A DNA stretch of 5,568 nt from JBDSEG01 sp039920165 (GTDB lineage: Bacteria > Pseudomonadota > Gammaproteobacteria > Burkholderiales > Burkholderiaceae_C), in contig JBDSEG010000263.1 of NCBI GenBank assembly GCA_039920165.1, positions 1 through 5,568 on the forward strand, in the 5' to 3' direction. This document shows, piece after piece, positions 1-4,628 of the stretch. Position 1 is the first letter of the stretch; each line of letters starts with the position of its first letter. The position numbers and the translations under genes are program-made. The notes under the pieces are model-generated. The model was not told the origin of the DNA. It saw only the letters and a program-made list of their open reading frames with translations, and searched no databases.

Positions 1-123
1 GCCGAGATGGCGATCGAGGAGCCGCGCGAGTTCAAGCTCATCGTCAACGCCAAGGTGGCGCGCCAGCTCGGCCTCACGGTGCCGCAAGCGATGCTGCTGC
101 GCGCCGACCAGGTGATCGAGTGA
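1..123 (+). CDS. ABC_sub_bind family substrate-binding protein, C-terminal end only (5' truncated by window)
   Basis: The first 40 codons read in frame from base 1 and give a C-terminus containing FKLIVNAKVARQLGLTVP and ending LLRADQVIE before TGA. The three intact paralogues downstream end the same way (for example YLVINMKAAKALGLAIP ... LLLRADEVIE). This is the closing beta strand and helix of the periplasmic binding-protein fold of the ABC_sub_bind family (PF04392), which binds a small ligand in the periplasm. The ligand cannot be read from sequence. The stop overlaps the GTG start of the next gene by 4 bp (GTGA), so the two are probably co-transcribed and translationally coupled. It differs from the other copies by Q for E in the final ADEVIE. 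The start and most of the gene lie outside the window. Confidence 0.9.
   Translation, partial: AEMAIEEPREFKLIVNAKVARQLGLTVPQAMLLRADQVIE
103..123 (+). promoter_or_regulatory. Gene-junction element 1: C-terminal codons, Shine-Dalgarno and overlapping GTG start
   Basis: The last six sense codons and the stop of the upstream gene contain AGGTGA (110-115), complementary to the 3' end of 16S rRNA, four bases before the GTG start at 120. This is the weakest copy of the motif with an intact gene behind it, because the GAG codon of other copies is CAG here. It supports GTG at 120 as the start of the next gene. Confidence 0.6.
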
Positions 124-1136
124 TATCGAGCCGGCGAACGTTTCTGCCATCGCGGCGCGCCGCGGTCGTCATGGTGCTCGGCACGGTCGCTGCGCCGCTT
201 GCGGCGCAGCAGCAGGCGGCGCCCCGCAAGGTCCGAATTGCCTTCCTCAGCGCCTCGACCTCCGACCCGCTCACGCTGCGCAGCCAGATCGAGCCGCTGC
301 GTCAGGGGCTGCGGGAGCTGGGCTGGGTCGAAGGGCAGAACCTCGTCATCGAGTTTCGCTGGGCCGAGGGAAAATTCGAGCGTCTCCCCGGGATGCTGGA
401 CGAACTGATCCGGCTCCAGCCCGACGTGCTGATGACGACCTCCCCACGCCCGGCAATGCTCGCCAAAGACGCGACCAGGACGATCCCGATCGTCGCCGTG
501 GCGGTCGACGACCCGGTGCAGATGGGTCTGGTCGCGAGTCTCGCGCGACCCGGCGCCAACATCACCGGCATCTCGGCCGCGTTCGACGGCATCCTGGAAA
601 AGCGCCTGCAACTGCTGAAGGAAATCGTGCCGGCAGCGCGCAGGTTCGCGGTGCTGTTCAATCCGAACACGCTGCCACGCACCCAGGGACTCGACGAGGC
701 CGCGCTCGGCTGGGGGAAAGCGCTTGGCATAGAGATTCAATGGTTCGAGGCACGCGGCCCGGAAGATTTCAACGCTGCGTTCGCGGCCATGGCGCGGGAG
801 CGGGCGAACGGCGTCGCCGTCCTCGCCGACCCGATGATCTGGATCCACCGCGCCAAGCTCGGCGCGCTGTGCCTCGAGCAGCGGCTGCCGTCGATCTGGG
901 GCGGTGCGGGCTACCTCGACGCCGGAGGCCTGGTCTCGTACCAGGGCGACTGGCCGGCGTTGTTCAAGCGTTCGGCCAGCCTCGTCGACAAGATCCTCAA
1001 GGGCCAGAAGCCCGGCGACATTCCGTTCGAGCAGGGCAGCAAGCTCGAGCTTGTCGTCAACCTGAAGGGCGCCAAGGCGCTCGGCGTGACGATTCCCCCC
1101 AGCGTCCTGGTGAGTGCCGACGAGGTGATCGAGTGA
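120..1136 (+). CDS. ABC transporter substrate-binding protein, ABC_sub_bind family (PF04392)
   Basis: This is a 338-residue protein, a normal length for the family. Residues 1-30 form an export signal: SRRTFL at 4-9 is close to the twin-arginine consensus, a hydrophobic stretch follows (14-28), and a likely cleavage site lies near LAAQ at 28-30. The mature part starts with the first strand (KVRIAFLSAS, 37-46). It carries the family hallmark LGWVEGQNLVIEFRWAEG at 67-84, the hinge-proximal LARPGANITGI at 141-151, and KRLQLLKEIVP at 161-171. The C-lobe has AGGLVSY (268-274), LVDKILKG (288-295) and the end SADEVIE. The product should bind a small ligand in the periplasm for an importer, but the ligand is unknown. 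GTG at 120 was chosen because it gives the signal sequence, follows AGGTGA by four bases, and overlaps the previous stop. It overlaps the next gene by 4 bp. No ATPase or permease gene lies beside it. Confidence 0.93.
   Translation: MISSRRTFLPSRRAAVVMVLGTVAAPLAAQQQAAPRKVRIAFLSASTSDPLTLRSQIEPLRQGLRELGWVEGQNLVIEFRWAEGKFERLPGMLDELIRLQPDVLMTTSPRPAMLAKDATRTIPIVAVAVDDPVQMGLVASLARPGANITGISAAFDGILEKRLQLLKEIVPAARRFAVLFNPNTLPRTQGLDEAALGWGKALGIEIQWFEARGPEDFNAAFAAMARERANGVAVLADPMIWIHRAKLGALCLEQRLPSIWGGAGYLDAGGLVSYQGDWPALFKRSASLVDKILKGQKPGDIPFEQGSKLELVVNLKGAKALGVTIPPSVLVSADEVIE
1116..1136 (+). promoter_or_regulatory. Gene-junction element 2: C-terminal codons, Shine-Dalgarno and overlapping GTG start
   Basis: GACGAGGTGATCGAGTGA closes the upstream gene. 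GAGGTGA (1122-1128) is a seven-base match to the anti-Shine-Dalgarno end of 16S rRNA, followed by TCGA and the GTG start at 1133. This fixes the start of the next gene at 1133. The same frame is open much further upstream (from 740), but that stretch lies inside the preceding gene. Confidence 0.7.
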
Positions 1137-2137
1137 CCGCCCGGCGCGAGCTCGGTCGGCGCAGCCTCGTCGGCGCAGCAGCCGCAGGCTGGCTGCTGGC
1201 GCCTCTGCGCGCTCCTGCCCAGCCGGTCGGGAAGATGGTTCGCATCGGCTGGCTCGCCAACTCGCAGAACACCTCCACGACTAAGACTGTCATGCAAGCA
1301 TTCTCCGAAGGCATGCAGGCGCGCGGCTGGATCGACGGCCGCGACTACACCATCGACCCCCTCTTCGCCGAAGGGCACCCGGAGCGGCTTCCCGCACTGG
1401 CCGCCGAGCTGGTGCGCCGCCATGTCGACCTCATCGTCAGCGCCGGTTCGCCAGCGACCGCGGCAGCCAGGGCCGCGACCAACACGATCCCGATCGTGTT
1501 CTTCTTCGTCGGCGACCCGATCGGCTCGGGGTTCGTCTCCAATCTCGCACACCCGGTCGGGAACGTCACGGGACTTGGTGGGCTGGGGCCGGGGGTGAGC
1601 GCCAAGCAACTGGAATTGCTCCGGGCGATGCTGCCTTCGGCGAAGCGCATCGCGATGCTCATCAACCCTTCGATGTCCGTGCACGCGGCAAACCAGGCCG
1701 AGATGGAGCCCGCGGCACGCGCCATGAACCTCGTCATCCGCCCGGTGCCGTTGCGCTCGCCCGACGACATCGACGAGGCGTTCGCCACGATCGCGCGCGA
1801 GCGCGTCCACGCGCTTTTCATCCTGGGCCAGCCGTTCCTGTTCGCGCACGGCGAGCGGGTCGCGCGGCTGGCCATCGAACAACGGCTCGCCGCGTGCATC
1901 CCGTTCGACGAGGGGGTGCGCAGCGGCCTCCTCATGTCGTACGGCTGGAAGATTCTCGACGACGCGCGCCGGCTGCCGCACTACGTCGAACGCATCCTGC
2001 GCGGCGCCAAGCCGAGCGAACTGCCGGTCGAGCAGCCGAGCCGCTTCTACCTCACGATCAACCTGAAGACCGCCCGCGCCATCGGACTGACCGTGCCGCA
2101 GTCGATCCTGCTGAGTGCCGACGAGGTGATCGAATGA
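1133..2137 (+). CDS. ABC transporter substrate-binding protein, ABC_sub_bind family (PF04392)
   Basis: This is a 334-residue protein. The N-terminus has arginine pairs (RR at 4-5 and 9-10), a hydrophobic segment (12-27) and a probable cleavage site at APAQ (27-30), so it is exported, perhaps by the Tat route. Family landmarks are VRIGWLANS (36-44), RGWIDGRDYTIDPLFAEG (64-81), VDLIVSAGSPAT (98-109), TIPIVFFFVGDPIGSGFVSN (118-137), VGNVTGL (142-148), a C-lobe SGLLMSYG (264-271), and the end LLSADEVIE. The usual RPGGNVTG is HPVGNVTG here. The start is set by GAGGTGA four bases upstream of GTG; the open frame continues back to 740, but that part overlaps the previous gene and resembles nothing in the family. 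The protein is well diverged from both neighbours, so the array is not a fresh duplication. The ligand is unknown, and it probably shares an operon with its flanking copies. Confidence 0.92.
   Translation: MTARRELGRRSLVGAAAAGWLLAPLRAPAQPVGKMVRIGWLANSQNTSTTKTVMQAFSEGMQARGWIDGRDYTIDPLFAEGHPERLPALAAELVRRHVDLIVSAGSPATAAARAATNTIPIVFFFVGDPIGSGFVSNLAHPVGNVTGLGGLGPGVSAKQLELLRAMLPSAKRIAMLINPSMSVHAANQAEMEPAARAMNLVIRPVPLRSPDDIDEAFATIARERVHALFILGQPFLFAHGERVARLAIEQRLAACIPFDEGVRSGLLMSYGWKILDDARRLPHYVERILRGAKPSELPVEQPSRFYLTINLKTARAIGLTVPQSILLSADEVIE
2117..2137 (+). promoter_or_regulatory. Gene-junction element 3: Shine-Dalgarno leading into a ten-codon mini-ORF
   Basis: GACGAGGTGATCGAATGA ends the upstream gene with GAGGTGA at 2123-2129. 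The start codons it serves (ATG at 2134 and 2137) do not lie in the frame of the next full gene. They open a ten-codon reading frame instead, so this junction differs from every other one in the array. Confidence 0.6.
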
Positions 2138-2166
2138 TGCGGCCGAAAGCGGCGTTGCGATGCTGA
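2134..2166 (+). other. Mini-ORF of ten codons (MMRPKAALRC) between two array genes
   Basis: The frame starts at ATG 2134, at the usual 4-bp overlap and optimally spaced behind GAGGTGA. It ends at TGA 2164-2166, which overlaps the ATG of the following gene (ATGCTGA, 2160-2166). The geometry would let a ribosome terminate and re-initiate on the next gene. It could equally be the leftover original start of that gene after an indel in its signal sequence. There is no sign that the peptide itself has a function. What is visible is the arrangement; translation is inferred. Confidence 0.3.
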
Positions 2167-3158
2167 GGCGACGAAACATCGCACATCTCGGAGCCGCGTA
2201 CCTGATCGCGTGCCAGGGCGCCCTTCCACGCGTCGGCTTCGCGCAACCCGCCGGCAAGCGGCGCCACATCGGTTTCCTCTATGCCGGCGCCCGCCCGGCC
2301 GACGGCGCCGCGCCCGCTCCCTTGCGTCGCGCGCTGCAAGCGCTCGGCTATACCGAAGGCACGGATATCGTCTACGAAGGCCGCTGGGCCGAATCGCACA
2401 ACGAACGCCTGGACCGGCTCGCCGCCGAGCTCGTGGCGCTGAAGGTCGACGCGATCTTCACGCTCGGCGGCCTCGCGGCGGCGGCGGCCAGGCAAGCGTC
2501 GACCTCGATTCCGGTTGTCGTGGCCGGCGCGGGCGATGTGGTCGAGACCGGATTGGTCGCGAGCCTCGCCCGGCCGGGCGGCAACGTCACCGGTATCAAC
2601 GATCCCGCCGCCGTGCTGAGTGGCAAGCGCCTGGAAATCCTCAAGGAACTGGTGCCGAGCGCCACCCGGGTGGCCGTGCTGTGGAATGCCGGCGACCCGG
2701 CGATGACGCTGCGCTACCGGCATATCGAACAGGCCGCGCGCTTGCTGCGCGTGCGTGTCGTGCCGCTGGGTGTGCGCGAGCCCGACGACTTCGACGCCGC
2801 GCTGGCGGCGATGGGCCGCGAACGCCCCGATGCGCTGATGATGGTGACCGATTCCCTCACCACGCTGAACCGCCAGCGCGTGCTCGACTACGCGACGGCC
2901 CAGCGCATTCCGGCGATGTACGAACTCGCCAATGTTCCGCACGCGGGCGGCCTGGTGTCGTACGGCAGCGACTTCGGCGAGACTTTCCAGCTGGCCGCGG
3001 CCTACCTCGACAAGATCCTCAAGGGCGCACATCCGCGTGACCTGCCGGTGGAGCAGCAAAACCGTTTCTATCTCGTCATCAACATGAAGGCGGCCAAGGC
3101 ACTCGGACTGGCGATTCCGCCATCGCTGCTGCTGCGAGCCGACGAGGTGATCGAATGA
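2160..3158 (+). CDS. ABC transporter substrate-binding protein, ABC_sub_bind family (PF04392), possible lipoprotein
   Basis: This is a 332-residue protein. ATG 2160 is the only start available: the frame opens at 2130 after a stop and has no other ATG, GTG or TTG before it. It lies 22 bases past the previous stop, without a strong Shine-Dalgarno of its own. The N-terminus has RRRN (3-6), a short hydrophobic stretch, and LIAC (15-18), which fits a lipobox. A conventional cleavage site near FAQ (27-29) is the alternative. Landmarks are HIGFLYAG (36-43), LGYTEGTDIVYEGRWAE (62-78), VDAIFTLGG (96-104), LARPGGNVTGI (136-146), KRLEILKELVPSATR (156-170), AGGLVSYGSDF (262-272), YLDKILKGAHPRDLPVEQ (282-299) and the end LLLRADEVIE. 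It should be a periplasmic binding protein with unknown ligand, and it overlaps the decayed next copy by 4 bp. Confidence 0.93.
   Translation: MLRRRNIAHLGAAYLIACQGALPRVGFAQPAGKRRHIGFLYAGARPADGAAPAPLRRALQALGYTEGTDIVYEGRWAESHNERLDRLAAELVALKVDAIFTLGGLAAAAARQASTSIPVVVAGAGDVVETGLVASLARPGGNVTGINDPAAVLSGKRLEILKELVPSATRVAVLWNAGDPAMTLRYRHIEQAARLLRVRVVPLGVREPDDFDAALAAMGRERPDALMMVTDSLTTLNRQRVLDYATAQRIPAMYELANVPHAGGLVSYGSDFGETFQLAAAYLDKILKGAHPRDLPVEQQNRFYLVINMKAAKALGLAIPPSLLLRADEVIE
3125..3158 (+). repeat. Gene-junction element 4; left copy of a 34-bp exact direct repeat
   Basis: Bases 3125-3158 encode the final LLLRADEVIE region and stop, and are identical to 4595-4628. They contain GAGGTGA (3144-3150), spaced four bases before ATG 3155 of the decayed copy. 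Within the repeat, the 21 bases at 3138-3158 are the part shared with the junctions at 2117 and, with one change, at 1116. Confidence 0.8.
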
Positions 3159-3673
3159 ACGTGGTGTCGCGGCGTGCACCCACGCTTGCCGCAGCCGCTT
3201 TGTTTGCCCCGCCGATAGGCGGCCGGAGCCCGCCGCGGACACAGCGGATCGACTTCCTGCTGGCCTCGCAGGCGGGCGGCCGAGGGCGAGTCACCGGTCG
3301 TCGTGGGGGTGCTTGGCGCCCTGCGAGAGGCCGGTCTGGCCGAAGGTGCGGCTTTGCGTGTGGACCTGCGCTACGCGGGCGAGTCGCCCGAGACGCTTGC
3401 GCGGGCCGCTGCCGAGTGAGTGGCGCTGAATATCGACGTGCTCGCAGATTCGTCGTCGCCGGCGGGCTCTACGCGTATGCGTCGAATCACGCCGACGTTT
3501 ACCGCAAGACGGCCGACTATGTGCTGCGCATCCTAGAGGGCGCTCGGCCCGCGGACTTGCCACTGCAGCAGCCCACCCGCTTCGATCTGGCGGTCAACCT
3601 GGGGACTGGAAGGTCGATTGAGGTCACCGCGCCGGCGTCGGTGCTACTCCGGGCGACCGGGGTGATCAAGTGA
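3155..3673 (+). pseudogene. Decayed ABC_sub_bind copy: frameshifted, with an in-frame stop and a ~160-codon internal deletion
   Basis: One frame stays open from ATG 3155 to TGA 3673 (172 residues), but it does not encode one coherent protein. It starts like the family, with an export-like N-terminus and RIDFLLASQ (near residues 29-37). The continuation of the family lies in the next frame (about 3282-3446): LREAGLAEGAALRVDLRYAG, then LARAAAE, a TGA at 3417 where intact copies have Leu, then VALNIDVLA. Around 3447-3460 homology returns to the first frame at AGGLYAYASN and runs to LLRATGVIK. Compared with the intact gene at 2160, about residues 103-262 are missing. The middle of the open frame is an Arg/Gly/Cys-rich misreading. 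The ADEVIE end has degenerated to ATGVIK. The start keeps a perfect GAGGTGA and 4-bp overlap, so it may still be translated into a useless product. Confidence 0.85.
3653..3673 (+). promoter_or_regulatory. Gene-junction element 5, degenerate
   Basis: This is the tail of the decayed copy, GACCGGGGTGATCAAGTGA within 3653-3673. It keeps GGGGTGA (3659-3665) and overlapping starts (GTG 3670, ATG 3673), but no ABC_sub_bind gene follows. The frame from 3670 runs antisense into the Uma2 gene and resembles no signal sequence of the array. It probably marks where a further array member once began. Confidence 0.45.
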
Positions 3674-3754
3674 TGAATGTCGAGACCGCCCGATCCAGCG
3701 CCGCTCGGCGCGACGGGTCGGGCCGTCCAGCCGGCTCCGGATGCCGAACGCGAA
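3674..3754. other. 81-bp convergent gap between the array and the Uma2 gene
   Basis: The gap separates the 3' end of the decayed copy from the 3' end of the minus-strand Uma2 gene. It holds only very short G/C stems (for example CGCCGCTCGGCG near 3701) and no stem followed by a T run, so no terminator can be claimed for either direction. No target duplication or transposon end is visible. Confidence 0.4.
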
Positions 3755-4336
3755 TCAGCCCTCGCGCACTGCGTCGGGCTCGATATCGGCCCACAGGTCG
3801 GCGCCGCTCACGTCGAGATCGACGCTCGCCAGCTGAACGCCGGCGCCCGGCTCGCTCGGGTGCAGCACCCACAACCCGTCAGCGCCCTTGCGGTACAGGT
3901 CGCAGCGGCGGCGCTGCACATCGACCAGCAGCACCTCGGTCAGCTTCGGAGCCTGACGGTATGCCGTGAATTTTTCGCCACGGTCGAAGGCCGCAGTCGA
4001 TGCCGAAAGCACCTCGACCACCAGCACCGGCTCGCGCTTGATCAGCCGATTTTCGAGATCGGCCGCGCTGCAGGTCGCCATGACGTCGGGGTAGAAATAG
4101 CAGTCGGCGGCATCGATGCGCAGCTTCACGTCGCTCGCGTAGACGCGGCACGCGCTGCCGCGCAGGTGCTGGCGCAGTGCCATGTAGAGGTTGCCGGCTG
4201 CGGTGTTGTTGCGGTCCTCGCCGCCGGCCATCGCGAAGATCTCGCCGCGCATGAATTCGTGGCGCAAGGTCTGCGTTTTGTCCCAGGCGAGGAATTCCTC
4301 GGCGGTCATCGGCAGCTGGACGAGGGCTTGTCCCAT
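3755..4336 (-). CDS. Uma2 family (DUF820) putative PD-(D/E)XK endonuclease-like protein
   Basis: This is a 193-residue protein, typical in length for Uma2/DUF820. The opening LPMTAEEFLAWDKTQTLRHE (8-27) is the usual N-terminal helix. It is followed by MRGEIFAMAGG (29-39), NNTAAGNLYMALRQHLRG (43-60) and VYASDVKLRI (65-74). The nuclease-fold core follows: YFYPDVMATC (80-89, with PD at 83-84), PVLVVEVLSAST (103-114, with E108), and FDRGEKFTAYRQ (117-128, with K122). These match the acidic pair plus E-x-K-like layout of the restriction-endonuclease fold. Its biological role is not established; the family often sits near transposons or in many scattered copies. The start at 4336 gives the standard N-terminus, although no good Shine-Dalgarno precedes it; M10 is the alternative. 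The frame is open far upstream to 5359, but there it runs antisense to a real gene. It is transcribed against the array and splits it. Confidence 0.88.
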   Translation of the reverse strand: MGQALVQLPMTAEEFLAWDKTQTLRHEFMRGEIFAMAGGEDRNNTAAGNLYMALRQHLRGSACRVYASDVKLRIDAADCYFYPDVMATCSAADLENRLIKREPVLVVEVLSASTAAFDRGEKFTAYRQAPKLTEVLLVDVQRRRCDLYRKGADGLWVLHPSEPGAGVQLASVDLDVSGADLWADIEPDAVREG

Positions 4337-4570
4337 GGAATGGCGAGGGGCGGAGTCGGCGACAGCCCCCAGTGTACGAGCCGGGCCGCCGCGCAGAGCA
4401 GCGCGCGTGCGCCGCCTGTACGCCGCTCGCGGCGCGGCGTATGGTGCGGGCCAAACGGCGAAAAGCGGCGTGGGAGAGCGACATGGCGCGATGCGGGGGA
4501 CGGGGCGGTTCGATGGAGAGCTTGGCTGCGGGAGCCGCCGACTTCGTGCGGGCCCGGGTCGATGTGGCCG
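4337..4570. other. Gene-less stretch upstream of the Uma2 gene, inside the interrupted array
   Basis: No reading frame here resembles a known protein; the plus-strand frames crossing it are Arg/Gly/Ala-rich. It must contain any promoter for the Uma2 gene: the minus strand has TACACT (complement of 4371-4376) about 35 bases before the start, but no recognisable -35 box. A plus-strand promoter for the last gene could also lie here; none is evident. If an ABC_sub_bind gene once filled this interval, its body is gone or too decayed to read by eye. Confidence 0.4.
4419..4441. repeat. Short inverted repeat, 7-bp arms (TACGCCG / CGGCGTA)
   Basis: Perfect seven-base arms are separated by nine bases. 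A competing inner stem, CGCCGC-TC-GCGGCG, covers 4421-4434. No T run follows on either strand, so it is not a standard intrinsic terminator. In such G+C-rich DNA a stem of this size may be chance. Confidence 0.3.
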
Positions 4571-4628
4571 CACTCGGCCCGTTGTCTCCCGGTGGCTGCT
4601 GCTGCGAGCCGACGAGGTGATCGAATGA
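4571..4628 (+). pseudogene. 3' tail relic of an ABC_sub_bind gene, retained as junction element 6 (ribosome binding site of the last gene)
   Basis: Bases 4595-4628 are identical over 34 bp to the end of the intact gene at 3125-3158 and would encode LLLRADEVIE and stop. Just upstream, a frame offset by one base reads AALGPLSPGG (from about 4568), comparable with KALGLAIPPS at the same distance in the intact gene. That suggests a one-base deletion, though this short stretch is weak evidence. No body of the gene precedes it; instead there is the gap and the Uma2 gene. The relic still supplies GAGGTGA (4614-4620), spaced four bases before ATG 4625, which may be why it survived. Confidence 0.75.

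Noticed and set aside
740..1132. N-terminal extension of the gene at 1133 back to an in-frame start at 740
   Set aside because: The extra 131 residues overlap the preceding gene, are Arg/Pro-rich and unlike the family. GTG 1133 gives a normal signal sequence behind a good Shine-Dalgarno.
911..2269. Long minus-strand open frame (452 codons) opposite the second and third intact genes
   Set aside because: It is a shadow of G+C-rich plus-strand genes: the translation is Arg/His/Asp-rich and low in complexity, has no family motif, and spans two gene junctions.
2058..3242. Long minus-strand open frame (394 codons) opposite the gene at 2160
   Set aside because: Same reason: Arg/Gly/His-rich translation, no recognisable domain, and a clearly conserved protein on the other strand over the same bases.
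3670..3969. 99-codon plus-strand frame starting at the junction after the decayed copy
   Set aside because: Most of it is antisense to Uma2, it is Arg/Pro/Ser-rich, and it has no ABC_sub_bind resemblance. Only its start region is of interest as a junction remnant.
4371..4376. TACACT on the minus strand as a -10 box for Uma2
   Set aside because: No matching -35 hexamer at 16-18 bases; a single six-base partial match in a 230-base region is expected by chance.
4191..4628. 145-codon plus-strand frame ending LLLRADEVIE
   Set aside because: Only the last ~11 residues match the family; the rest is antisense Uma2 or Arg/Gly-rich spacer. Treated as a tail relic, not a gene.
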